From contig OZ037765.1 of assembly GCA_964035545.1 (NCBI GenBank), forward strand, positions 35,167,504 to 35,231,503: 64,000 nucleotides of DNA. Reading direction: 5' to 3'. Each line of letters starts with the position of its first letter. Position 1 is the stretch's first letter. Source of the stretch: Bugula neritina (lineage: Eukaryota; Bryozoa; Gymnolaemata; Cheilostomatida; Bugulidae). Positions 45,497 through 57,200 of the stretch are shown here, in pieces. Made by a program: the position numbers and the translations under genes. The notes beneath the pieces were generated by a model. It was not told where the DNA came from, searched no databases, and saw nothing but the letters and a program-made list of their open reading frames with translations.

Positions 45497-45907
45497 CTGT
45501 GACTGTCTGTCTACTACATAACAAGTCCTGCAGACGGGCAATCTTTAAGCTAGTCTGGTGGTGTTCATTGCCCGGACGAGAGAAGCCCTCCTTCAATTTG
45601 TCAATTTGTGCCTGGATGTCCCTGTCGAGGATCTCACTGGGCTTAGGGGTTGTCTTGGTCTTTTGCATGTTCTCACGACGGTAAACAGAATGAGGGACAT
45701 TGCTGGCTAAGTTGCGGGTCTGCTGGTCAAGACTAGCTGCTACTACATGGAGGGGACGAGTCTCTATGACAGATAGAGGAGGGCCAACTAGATTCGGAAA
45801 TGCATTTGCATTGCCAGAATCACTTTCTATGGCCGGCCTAGTGTTTGGGAAGCTTAGAAGAGAGAACTCTCTATGTGCTGATGATGGAACATGGAGAAGA
45901 ATGAGAT
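45497..45907 (-). CDS. Unidentified minus-strand exon inside the LRR-gene intron
   Basis: 411 nt, stop-free in one frame, with CACAG|GTAGTT as donor and TTTTGAG as a modest acceptor. The translation has ordinary protein composition: SFPNTRPAIESDSGNANAF, then YRRENMQKTKTTPKPSEI and LDRDIQAQIDKLKEGFSR. The last part is a charged helix. No family is recognised. It may be one exon of a nested gene, a captured exon, or part of a decayed element; the adjacent gypsy fragment ends about 230 bp away. Confidence 0.4.
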
Positions 45908-46139
45908 CTCAAAATTCAAGATCATTATTCTCATAGATGTGCCCTACATAACATCCAGCCGCTCAATAAAAATGATGCATTCCACAGAGGCAGAATGTGA
46001 CAGCAAAATGTTGTAGAACATGCAATTTCATTCTTTTCATAGTAGAAAAAATCCTGCGAGCTTTAGTACATTGTGTGTTTTGATCGGCCTGAGAATTGCC
46101 TGTATAAGTAACTTAATGTGTCAAGAGATCTATGCAAAT

Positions 46140-47590
46140 TTATTTAATAATACTTGAGGTAGTTGAAATTAGCCCGTAGTAGCAGGAGCTTGTATGTGCC
46201 CCCTCTACCACTCCTAGGTCGGAGATTTTCTTACAGTTTACTCTGCAGCAAACTGTAGCCCAGGAGCACTCAGAGATGATACAGCACTGCACCACCTGCA
46301 GTCCTCCCACAAAAGGCCTGCTAAATTTTTCAACACAAGCAAGCTCGCGCCTGTTAAAACCAATATGACACTTTTGACTTTTTAAGAGCAGCATCCCATG
46401 GATGATATCCTCCTTCAGCTGACTGGCGATGAGAGTCTTGGTGATCACCTGATCACGGACTCATCTTGTCAGTTCTATTACACCCTAGAATGAAAAACAA
46501 GATCCATCCGCCAATGTACCGTGTTTCCCTTCATATTGCTCTAGGTTGACCCTGTCTCGCGCGCTGTGTGTCAAAAAGACGTCTGCTCAGAAGGTTGGTA
46601 GTACACCCAGTGTCTAACAGGAATGTTGTAGCTTTGCCGGCAAAACTGCCTGACATTGAATAACTGCTTCCACATGGCTGGACGCTCTTTGAGAGGCTGA
46701 TCTCTGGAGGCAGCACATCTTCTGCATTGAGTTTGGGATGCACCCCAGCTTTCTGATTGTGTGGGGTATTTGAGGCTCCGTGGGCAGTCGAGAGAAATCT
46801 TCCTCTTGCAATCTCTCAAAGTGATTTGTGAGTGGCCAAGGCCAAGCAGGAGGCATTGGCATACCTCAAAGTCTGCTAATTTTCTAGGGAGGCTTGCCAC
46901 TCTGACGGAGGAGCCTCCTCACTTTACTGGGTTTGGGTCTAGGCATTGGTCTTAGAGCCGTTAACCGAGGCCCAGGGTGGACGAATTCTACCGCCGAGGT
47001 TTAATGACGTCCTCCTTGCGTGGGGACAGCTTTTCAGGAGGTGTCTTGCAGTACCACACTCCCAACAAGCAGAGGGGCGACCTCCAGCAGTAGCTGTCTT
47101 TGGCTGTGAAGGCTGTTCAGCTACTAATAGCTGTCAAAAATGCCTAACCTCAGCCAGCAGCTATTTGACAAGACTAGCTGTCAAGTTGGGTTCAGCAGCT
47201 GCTGTCGCTGATGTGGCTGTTGCCATGTGAGCGGGTACAGCTAAATTATATGGTGGCGGCTCGTCTTTGGCTTCTATCTGCTAAGTATTCACCCCAGGCT
47301 AGGATGCACTATTGGCTTGAAAATAAGCACTCCCAAGCCGAAAGGCTCTCTCCATTGAGTCAATTTTGGTGACCATCAAGTGTCGCTTCAAGTCAATGTT
47401 GTTGACTGTTTAAAGAAATGCCTCTAATGCAAGACTCCTCCAACCTTTTACTAGCATGTCGCCATAAGTGATTTGCACCAGCCATTCGACTACAGTTACG
47501 TGTTCCCGCAGGGGCATTTTAGAATCACACTTAAACCCCTGCAGTCATGCATGCGCATCTTTAGTGGTGAGCCCGATCCGAGCCCTCAAC
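46140..47590 (-). mobile_element. Decayed Ty3/gypsy fragment (element 3): gag and protease
   Basis: Reading on the minus strand: gag capsid-like piece (47590-47280, with stops), zinc knuckle C-WE-C-GTAR-H-LLKS-C at about 47035-47077, protease FLLDTGCTTNLLSRRLFD near 46645, and a protease C-terminal piece to about 46190. No RT, LTR or third gene is present. Gag residues (MERAFRLGSAYFQA) are closest to the 60-kb element rather than element 1. Multiple stops and shifts; the fragment is truncated at both ends. Confidence 0.75.
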
Positions 47591-47601
47591 CCAACCCAAC
47601 T

Positions 47602-47635
<34 letters not shown>

Positions 47636-47638
<3 letters not shown>

Positions 47639-47975
47639 AATTTCATCTAAAAAGAAGTGTTTTTATGGTTGGAAGAAATTTAGCATTGAGATTCTCTATA
47701 TAGATATGGGGATTAACATCATTCCAGAGCAAATATTGAGTCGACCTACACCTTTTGATGTTATACAACCCCAGAACATAACACCGATAGGGTGCTTAAT
47801 TGTTCGAAGAATACTTTAGGGGCTATATTCCTCATACTGGTCCCTTCTAACAAAAAAGTTTCCAGCCTGATTGTTCACATTAAATGTGGATTCATCTGAA
47901 ATAATTACTTTTTTCTAATCCTTCACTGTCTAACTACCATGCTTCTTAGCCCACCGTAGCTGGTTTTTTTGCTAC
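47636..47975 (-). pseudogene. Tc1/mariner transposase, 3' part
   Basis: Minus-strand frames give WAKKHG, VIISDESTFNV and VMFWGCITSKGVGRLNI, which are the second-Asp block and the following strand of a Tc1-type DDE transposase. It continues the 5' part at 52964-53340; the gypsy element 47976-52959 splits the two. A TAA and frameshifts interrupt it, and it is cut off at a TA repeat (47607-47634). Confidence 0.7.
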
Positions 47976-48343
47976 TGTTATAAATTTGTGCCTGTGGGTT
48001 CAGGTGTACTAGCTACTTATTGCATTGTTCAGCAACTCCACAGATTGTTCGCTTTGTAATAATAAAGTCTCTATATTTATACGAATAATACACACAAGGA
48101 AAATTATGCACTAATGAAAACTGCTACATACATAAACACATCTTGCTACTCCAATGTCTCTAACTCAACTCTATTAATTAGCCAGTCATGCTAACGTATC
48201 TAACTAATGTCCCTCCTGATTGGACAGTCATTTAGAGGCCACGCCATCCTTGCATGTCAGCTGAGTGCTGCATTCAGAGTATATCAAAAAGGGGAAACTG
48301 GCGAGTCCTTGTTTCTATTATTGTGGCTCCGCGAGCCACTACA
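47976..48343 (-). repeat. Element 2 3' LTR
   Basis: 368 bp, reads TGTAGTGGCTCGCGG...TATAACA on the minus strand, preceded by the conserved purine tract GGTGGGGGCGG. Confidence 0.88.
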
Positions 48344-48661
48344 CCGCCCCCACCAGCAGAAAGCTTACTTTTTGATAAAAAAATACAATAATAGAAACGG
48401 GAAAAAAACACTATACTACATAATATAAGAACACTAATATTAAAACATATATGTATATAAAACCATAATATAAAACCCAAAAGATAATAAGACAATATGC
48501 AAGAGGAGGAGTATCACACAGATACATCAGTAATTACCCCGCAGGCAAGAACTGTCATCTACATGATCACAACGTTGTAGTTGGAGAATTCCCAGGAAGG
48601 ACATTCACAGATATTACTGCGTCCGCCAAGGAACGAGAGGAGGGGAAGAAGAACAGGAACG

Positions 48662-49685
48662 TCATCTCTCAACCTGAGAGCGACTCTTAGCTTGTCGGGC
48701 ACGCAGCCTTCTTTTGATTCTGCCTACAGAGTCCTTGAGTTGGCTTAATCCAGTCGTTGTGGATAATAAACTAGGAGCCAGCTGTGTGAAATCAAACTGC
48801 AACCGTAGGAGTCGCTCCTTCACGGTTGCCAAGCATGTCTGTTTTTCTGTTTGCAGTCTAGGAACTTTGGGGGGTGACTCTGCCTCTTCCTCTACAGTGT
48901 TGTGGGTTGAGTCGGCTATAGTGGCTTATGTCTTGAGGTTGGTCGGGCACCACGAAGGATTTCCGTCTGGCGACTTCTAGGAGGGCGGAGAACCCTTGGG
49001 TCAGGGCAGCTAATAACCCATGCCTTGCGAACTAGAGGGCAAGTATCTGCATCGACGATATACGGGCCTCCGGGGTGGCATCCTTTCGCCATGTATTTGA
49101 TGATTGGATGCGGTTGTATATCATGCCGTCCGCAATGGTAGAAAGTTAACAGGTAGTGTGTGTTCACATGTATCCGCAATGAGCGGGGTTGGGTTGGTCC
49201 TCCTGGCATACCTGGCATCTGGTGTTTTTGCGGGGTCCACATGCGACTTCTATCAATTTCTCCGTCTCTGGCGACACCCACCGGCTGCGGCGGCGGAGCG
49301 GTACTGCCAGTCTTTCTTCCGTCTCATCGCCATCCTCCATGAGTGCGGAGGAAAATGAGTATAGAGTGGAGTCTGGAAGTCCCGCGGTGGTGGTGCGAGT
49401 GTTACTTAAAAGAGTTCAACAGTGTGAGTTATTTACACTGAAGTGCTGCCGGAACCTGGAAAGTTATGACGTTAAACTAACTGTGTAGGTTGGTGGACCG
49501 TTGGCTGAGAGCGTGACTGCGTTGAGGATTACAAAAATCCCAAGTCAGTCTACGGTCTTGCCACTGATTTTCACCAATAGTATCTCCAGCTAGTTAGTTC
49601 AACTGGGCTAGCTGACTGATGCAGTCTAGTTTTTGTACTAGCAAAAGATAGTTAACTCACCCTGAGATTCGGTATAGTCGGACAT
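48662..49685 (-). pseudogene. Element 2 third gene (spliced zinc-finger protein), decayed
   Basis: Mirrors the third gene of element 1. Microexon 49686-49661 has CCAG before T-ATG and GTGAGT after, and again has 25 nt from the ATG. The intron is 49660-49405 (256 nt) and the second exon runs 49404-48662. Homologous blocks: RCQVC (finger Cys pair), SLRIHVNTHYLLTF, GPYIVDAD, and the C-terminal helix LATVKERLLRLQ...FTQLAP...TTTGLSQLKDSV, ending in TGA at 48664. A one-base shift splits the first finger, another affects the start of exon 2, and the second finger has lost ligands (YHCG, KYMAKGC). Confidence 0.72.
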
Positions 49686-49699
49686 ACTGGAATTATTCA

Positions 49700-51528
49700 G
49701 AATGATTATGAGCTATCTTTAGTACGTCTACTCTCGACTGCATTCACATGTGAAAAGGCCGAGTAGCGTGGCTGTGGCATGTGACCAAGGCGCTTTACCC
49801 GGCGGATTAATTATACTTGTAGCTCCGGCCTTGCAAAAGTTGATTTTTACGTGGTGCTCACAACTCCCACAACCAGTTGGGGTTTCACCGTGTCATACCC
49901 CGCTAGACTTACATACTTGCCGCTTGGCACGCGGTCATATGTGAAGCCTTGTAAGTGTGCTGGGGTTTGTTTGGTGTGTTGCCCTCGTCTCAGAGGGGGT
50001 GGCGTATCCACCGGCGGCCTACTAAGTTCTGACCACAGAACTTCTGGCTCATGGGTGGTCGCCTTCTTTCTGCTTTCTCCGGACGGAGCCCCTCCTTTCG
50101 TGGGGATTTGCACTTCCGGAACCGTCTTGGTATCTAGAAGTTATGGTGTCAGACTTGGCGCTGGAGGCGGCGGGCCCACTCCCGCTGAGGGGAGTTACCG
50201 TTCGTCTCTTGTCAGGCCTTCTTTCCGCGGCACGACCACTTCATACTCTGGTCCACGCTGCTGCCTTCCCCGCATTATTGTCTGCCTCTTGGGCTTCAAC
50301 AACGAGGGTGTAGTTCGACCAGGTCGACGGTTCCTGTCTACCCTGACCATCTAGCATCCTGCCGCCCCGTCCCATTGAGGGGCCAGCCATGTTTGTTAGC
50401 CTGACAATCTTTACACCGTTTCACTTTGTGCCGTACGTCTCGCCCCATCTTGGGCCAATACCACCGGAGTTGTAGTCTGTTGATCATCTGCTGGACTCCT
50501 GCGTGAGTCTGCTGGTGGGTAATCTCAATCAACTCCCGGCGCATGGCTTCGGGGCAAACCACCCATTTCTTTTCAGGGTGTTTGTCACTGGCAAACAGTG
50601 TGATTGTCAACAGCTCATTGTTTTTGATCCACAGTGAGTCCCAACTTCGGCAGAGCAGCCAAAATTTAGCGTATCCTTGTCCAAGTTGTACTTCATTGGG
50701 TCGCCGCCTCTTCCTTTTTGCTTGATAGACGTCAGCTACTACTCCAGGGAGGATCATTTGGGCTTCTAGTAGCTCTGTGATGTTATTTGCTAAAACAGGG
50801 TTAGCGCAGAGGGTTTGCACCGCCTCTGAATCTTTGCTGACTACCGGTGTGGGTTGACTCTGGCCCCAGTTGGTCCTTGCCACTGGGTTAGCCTGTGTCT
50901 CTGTATCGGATCTCGAGGGGCCCCCGTCCCTCCTCTCAATACTGAGACACTGCTGGCCCCTTCTCTCCAGAGGGCGGCCAAACTTGTCAACGCAGGCGAT
51001 CTCTTGCCCGGACATCACTATTACAGACTTACTAAAGTTAATGCGACATCCGTGCTGTTTCAAAAAAGGCATGCCGAGTATAGCATCCTCCTTTAGCTGA
51101 CTTACGATAAATGTCTTTCGGATAGCCCGATCTCGGACATATCCTGTCAGCTCTACTAGACCATAGAAGGGAATGCATGACCCGTCTGCCAGGGTGCCGT
51201 ATTCTCCTTCGTATGGCTCCATCTCGCCCCGGAGCTTAGCGCTCAGGGTGTCAAAGAGTTGGCAACTTATGAGGTTCGTAGTGCAGCCTGAGTCTAACAG
51301 GAAAGTGGCAGCTTTACCCGCTATCTTGCCGGGTAAGAAATAGCTGTTTCTGTGGGGCTGCACTCTGACTCTCTCACCGTGCCGTTTCTTGACAGGGGAC
51401 ACCCCTCTCGCTGTGGGTCCGGTTTGAGGAAATCTCCGATGGTTGCGGGCCGAGTTCAGCGGGGGGGGGAGGTACTCTATGCGAAGCTTGTACCAGCCCC
51501 CGTCCAGACTCTGGCGCCGGCAATCCAT
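49700..51528 (-). pseudogene. pol: Element 2 pol, deleted
   Basis: Protease with FLLDSGCTTNLIS (about 51300) and ILGMPFL is followed at once by sequence equivalent to the linker after RNase H (QQCLSIERRDGG). RT and RNase H are therefore gone, in frame. The integrase zinc finger survives (HQQTHAGVQQ, CKDCQANKHG), but the DDE core is missing after about 50345. The remaining part to ~49700 is a frameshifted pol C-terminus. Confidence 0.85.
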
Positions 51529-51719
51529 TGGGGCTGTTGCGGGTGGCCTATAGGAGGCAGCCTTTGGGTAGTGTTCCCTGTCTACCCGCCTCGGCTGTTT
51601 CTACTCCCGAGCATCCATTTGCGGCCTCCCTTCAGGAGGTGCGCGTCTCTTCTTCCCTGGAAAGTTTACCTCCGGCTCGCAGCTGGCGGCAACCCCTGTG
51701 GGCCGTGATCATTCAACCC

Positions 51720-52565
51720 ATGGGACAGAAGAGGGCAATATCTTCTGAAGTGTCCTGGGTTCTCACATTCCCAACAGAAGGTAGCTGTGTCCCCCGTCCC
51801 CCACCGACGGCCTAGGGGGCCTACGTTCAGCTAACATGACGGTCAGTTGTGCGACCTTCGACGCTGCTGTTAACTGCCCTACAGCAGTGGTTGGGGAGGT
51901 CCTGCATTGGTGTCGTCTTGAGCGGCCAACGACCCGACTTGCACCTGGTGGGAGGCTCCCCGATTCCTGTGCATCTGATTCGCCAGGAGGTAGGCCTCTC
52001 CCGCCACGAGGGCGTTTTCAACCGTCGTGACTCCCCTCGCCAGGTACTGGTGATGGAGCCCTAAGTGATTGATGGATTGTACGAAGGCGTCAAAAGTGTA
52101 CCACTCACGGTTAGCTTGAGGCAGGTCGCTGTACGGGCTCTGCGCCAGCTTCATCACTGCGGTAGCATGCTCTTGCAGCGAGATGCGGGGGTCACGCCGC
52201 AGCCTCTGTAACTGGGCCCTGGCGTCTACAGCGGAGATGCCAAAACGGGCCCGCAGCGAAGCGGAAATGCTGTCAATGTCGGGTCCCAACCCATAGGGTT
52301 TGGCGTTTTCCATCAACGACATCCGCAGATGCAACAGTGCCACCCGGAGTGGTCACTGAGTGACTTCCATCACATCACTGAACTCCACGATGAACTGCTC
52401 TACATCTTCGTTGCCCGCAAAGGTAGGAGCCTTCAACCGATACCTATCCGCAGCCAGCTTTCTATAAGCCCCTCTCTTTTCTGCCATGGGATTCTCCATA
52501 AAAATGTTATGACAACGTTCATTTTCTATCGGCCGTGGTCGAAGTTCAAAATCATCTTCTGCCAT
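51720..52565 (-). pseudogene. gag: Element 2 gag
   Basis: ATG at 52565 and clear similarity to element 1 gag throughout (DRYRLKAPTFAGNEDVEQF; LRARFGISAVDARAQLQRL). A TGA at about 52353 replaces a Trp codon in the same frame. A zinc knuckle C-WE-C-ENPG-H-FRRY-C lies near 51742-51785, with a frame disruption before it. Confidence 0.85.
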
Positions 52566-52603
52566 CTTCGATACGCCAGCAATAATCCAACTGCTGCCAC
52601 CAC

Positions 52604-52959
52604 TGTTATAAATTTGCGCACGTGGGTTCAGGTGTACTAGCTACTTATTGCATTGTTCAGCAACTCCACAGATTATTCGCTTTATAATAATAAAGTCTCT
52701 ATATTTATACGAATAATGCAGACAAGGAAAATTATGCACTGATAAAAACTGCTACATACGTAAACACATCTTGCTACTCCACTGTCTCTAACTCAACTCT
52801 ACTAATTAGCCAGTCATGCTAACGTATCTAACTAACGTCCCTCCTGATTGGACAGTCATTTAGAGGCCACGCTATTCTTGCGTGTCTGCTGAGTGCTGCA
52901 TTCAGTGTATATCAAAAAGGCGAAACTAGCGAGTCCTTGTTTTTATTATTGTGACTCCA
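52604..52959 (-). repeat. Element 2 5' LTR
   Basis: 356 bp, paired with 47976-48343, ending TATAACA next to the primer-binding site at about 52585-52602. Confidence 0.87.
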
Positions 52960-53340
52960 CTACTTCTCGGTTAGTAGAGACTTCCGTTTTGATTTGCAGC
53001 CACGTAGACCATAGCTCAGCAATCTTTGCTTTATCTGGGATATTGAAGCTGCTGTTCCTGTTGATTTTGAGTGTTCTTTGCCAACTCAGGACTTGTTTTA
53101 TGATAATCCCTTTGCTGATCCAAGTGAGAACAGCTTGTCATCTTTCGGTGTGCTTTTTCTCGGTCGTCCACTTCCAGGTTGATCTGCTACACTGCCAGTC
53201 TCCACAAACTTCTTGATAATTTGATGTACAGTTTTCTTTGCTTCGCCAACCTTTTCAGATATTTTCCTAATTGAATAACCTTCGTTATGCAGGAAAATTA
53301 TTACAAACCTTGCTTTTAAAGTAAGATTTACAGCTTTCAT
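52960..53340 (-). pseudogene. Tc1/mariner transposase, 5' part
   Basis: ATG at 53340. The N-terminal paired-type helix-turn-helix reads FLHNEGYSIRKISEKVG then VHQIIKKFVETGS, followed by the GRPR-type AT-hook motif (SGRPRKSTPKDD). A shifted frame then continues through STGTAASISQIKQRLLSYGL to SKRKSLLTEK, at which point element 2 is inserted. No terminal inverted repeat was recognised upstream. Confidence 0.8.
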
Positions 53341-54240
53341 TTTGTCTATGCGCAGCGCCTAAGTGGACACCATGTAAAAGCTCACAACTAAATAAGAGAT
53401 TTCAAATTATGGAAGAAAGTCATATACTTTATGATATCATGATGCTATGCACAAAGTAAAATTTCACTATTTAGCCTTTAGTGGTTATCAGAAGCGATAA
53501 ACACTGGAAACATAAAAACACAGGAGTTGCGCTTTTCTAGCTGCTTGTATAGTTAGCCCGAAAATTGGTAAAAAACATCACAGCAGCAGAAATTTATGAG
53601 GTGGAAATTGTAGCACACATTCGAAAGGTCACTTTGATATATAGGAAAATACTAAGAACTTCGAAGAAATGTCTAATAAACAAGCTACATAGAAATTTCT
53701 GCAAGCATCCTTAAACTTTTTCACAGCACCGTAGGTTTGTTGACATGAAGCTTCAGGGCAGGTTATTTTGTGAACTATGTTGTGTAAGTGTCCTTTATTA
53801 GTTTTGTCGTTGATGCTGAAATGCGAACTTAAGGGAATTCCTTTGAATATAATTCAGGCATTAAGTTCAATTGGAAGTGAGTCTGCAATGAATTTGTTGA
53901 GAAAATGAAATATAGCTTTTCTCCTGCTACCCCTTTATAACGTAGTTGAAGTAAAATGTGTTTCCTGTTGTCCTTTTCACTGAGTAGTCCGTCACGAATG
54001 TTGGTAACAGTTTTCTCTATTATGTATACACAATTCAAATTTGGTTAATTGTTGCTAATTCTTCTTCAATTGGGAAGTTGACATATCGTGCAAGACCAAA
54101 CTTATAAAAGTGTCACTAAATTTTTTCAAATTTCAAATAAGTCTGCTGAATTTAGCCTGCCAAATACATTTTATTTCCTTTAGAAATAGATAGATGTATA
54201 CTATATATCACATGTCAACTAGTATATATGTTTACTATAG
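53341..54240. other. Intronic DNA between the Tc1 remnant and the first LRR exon
   Basis: AT-rich with no recognised gene. It ends in TTTACTATAG, the acceptor used before each LRR exon. Confidence 0.5.
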
Positions 54241-57200
54241 CATGTCTAATCTGAAGAATCTGAAGACTCTTAATATGTCATGGAATAACTTCAGTGAAGG
54301 ATTACCTGATGTAGTCACATCAATGACATCTCTAAGGAAGTTGGATATGTTTAACTGTAACCTACCAACTCTACCTGAGAGGTTAGTGAAACCAACTTCA
54401 TATGAAATTTTCTTTCAGTAATTTCAAAGAATTATTGAATTATATAATTCGATAATTAGACATACAACTATGATAGTAAATACAATTTGCTTTTAGTTTT
54501 GCAAATACATTTTATTTAATTCAAAATATGTTATTCGATCTATTATATTATATTATATTTAATTACATCTAATATTTTTATTCATTATAATATTTTATTA
54601 TATTGCATCGTATCTCAAATAGTATATCATATATTTACCATAGCATGTCTAATCTGAAGAATCTGGAGACTCTTGATATGTCAGGGAATAACTTCAGTGA
54701 AGGATTACCTGATGTAGTCACATCAATGACATCTCTAAGAGAGCTGAATATGTATAACTGTAAGCTACCAACTCTACCTGAGAGGTTAGTAAATGCAAGC
54801 ACCCTCCTATAAGTGTTTTGCCTCCATGTTTATAGACATGCATCTCCTGTTGCTATATATTGTTAAAATTATTGCAAATTTCTTATTCTATATTTAAAGT
54901 TAACCAAAAAGATGCTAAATAATGTTTGAACTCAAAAGAAATATCATGTTGAATATGCTACTCTATTAACTTATTCCGTAAAAAGCTGCATATATCCTGC
55001 TATATAAAATGTCTCAAATAGTATATGTTTACTATATAGCATGTCTAATCTGAAGAATCTGGACACTCTTAATATATCAGAGAATAACTTCAGTGAAGGA
55101 TTACCTGATGTATTCACATCAATGACATCTCTAAGGAAGTTGGATATTAGTGACTGTAAACTATCAACTCTACCTGAGGGGTTAGTTAAACCAACTTCAT
55201 ATGAAATTTTCATTCAGTAATTTCAAAGAATTATTGAATTATATAATTCAATAATTAGACATACAACTATAATAATAAATACAATTTGCTTTTAGTTTTA
55301 CAAGTACATTTTATTCAATTCAAAATATGTTATTATATTTATTATATTATATTTAATTACATCAAATATTTTGTTTTATTATAATATTTTATTATATTGC
55401 ATCGTATCTCAACTAGCATATATTTACTATAGTATGTCTAATCTGAAGTATCTGGAGACTCTTAATATGTCAGTGAATAACTTCAGTGAAGGATTACCTG
55501 ATGTAGTCACATCAATGACATCTCTAAGAGAGTTGGATATTAGTGACTGTGAACTACAAACTCTACCTGGGAGGTTAGTAAATGCAAGCACCTTTCTAGT
55601 GTTTTGCCTCCATGTTTATAGACATGCATCTCCTGTTGCTATGTATTGTTAAATTTATTGCAAATTACTTATTCTATATTTAAAGTTAACCAAAAATTTA
55701 GAATTTACCTGCATGTTTTGAGACTTATATTTTTTTGCTAAATAATTTGTGAAAATTTCTCAAATCTGTTGAATGTTTGCTTATATGATGTATACAATAT
55801 GCAGATAAATAGAAGCTAATAAAGAGATGCTATACGTAATATTATAACATGTGGTTATATGGAATATATAAAACATGTTCCAATATTTTAATTTCCTATA
55901 ATGCTTGAATTAAGTAGAAGCTATAGTAAGCTGAGTTTATTAGACTTTTCTTGAAAAATAAAAAGCTTAAGCTTTATTATGTAATATCCTGCAGACTAAA
56001 ATCAGGTTCTGACCTAGCAATATAATGTATAGTTGATATCTAAATAAGTTATACAGTCGTTTGTTATACTATAAGCAGTAATAACCTTTAATTGAAGTGT
56101 TATAAATAATTAATTTGTATTTTGAAGTATGAAACAAAAATGAATTATTTTAGCAATTATCTGTAACTATGACAAACATTATTATATATAAAAATATAAA
56201 TGCATAAACTGTGAAGGGTATATACTTTGTATTCAGCTTGGTGTTGAAAAAAAGGACTCATGCAGTATATTTCACATGTATATGTGAAATTCATATCTAC
56301 TGATGTCTTTTATTCCAACTTGATACTCCATTAAATGAAATTTATTATAAATCAATGGGAAACTTTATGCTAAAATTATGTTTCTATTGCTTTAGATGGT
56401 TGTATTACTACATGATGTCTCAACTAGTATATGTTTACTATAGCATGTCTAATCTGAAGAATCTGGAGACTCTTAATATGTCAGGGAATAACTTCAGTGA
56501 AGGATTACCTGATGTATTCACATCAATGACATCTCTAAGGATGTTGGATATGTTTAACTGTAACCTACCAGCTCTACCTAAGAGGTTATAGTGAAACCAA
56601 CTACATATGAAATTTTCATCCAGTAATTTCAAAGAATTATTGAGTTATATAATTCAATAATTAGACATACAACTATAATAATAAATACAATTTGCTTTTA
56701 GTTTTACAAATACATATATTTTGTCTTATTATAATAACTTATTATATTGCATCGTATCTCAACTAGTATATGTTTACCATAGCATGTCTAATCTGAAGAA
56801 TCTGGAGACTCTTAAAATGTCAGGGAATAACTTCAGTGAAGGATTACCTGATGTATTCACATCAATGACATCTCTAAGGAAGTTGGATATGTTTAACTGT
56901 AACCTACCAGCTCTACCTAAGAGGTTATAGTGAAACCAACTTCATATGAAATCTTCATCCAGTAATTTCAAAGAATTATTGAGTTATATAATTCAGTAAT
57001 TAGACATAGAACTATAATAATAAATACAATTAGCTTTTAGTTTTACAAATAGATATATTTTGTTTTATTATAATATTTTATTATATTGCATCGTATCTCA
57101 ACTAGTATATGTTTACTATAGCATGTCTAATCTGAAGAATCTGAAGACTCTTGATATGTCAGGGAATATCTTCAGTAAAGGATTACCTGACGTATTCACA

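Larger units (their letters stand above)
47976..52959 (-). mobile_element. Ty3/gypsy element 2, internally deleted, inserted into a Tc1 transposase gene
   Basis: LTRs at 52604-52959 (5', 356 bp) and 47976-48343 (3', 368 bp) match at roughly 95% by eye; the 5' LTR lacks about 12 bp just after its TG. A 4-bp target duplication, CTAC, lies at 47972-47975 and 52960-52963. The primer-binding site (TGGTGGCAGCAGTTGGATTA) is a drifted form of the element 1 site. Inside are gag with a stop, protease fused by deletion to the region before integrase, loss of RT, RNase H and the integrase core, a decayed pol C-terminus, and a recognisable third gene. It belongs to the same family as element 1 but is older. 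Confidence 0.9.
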
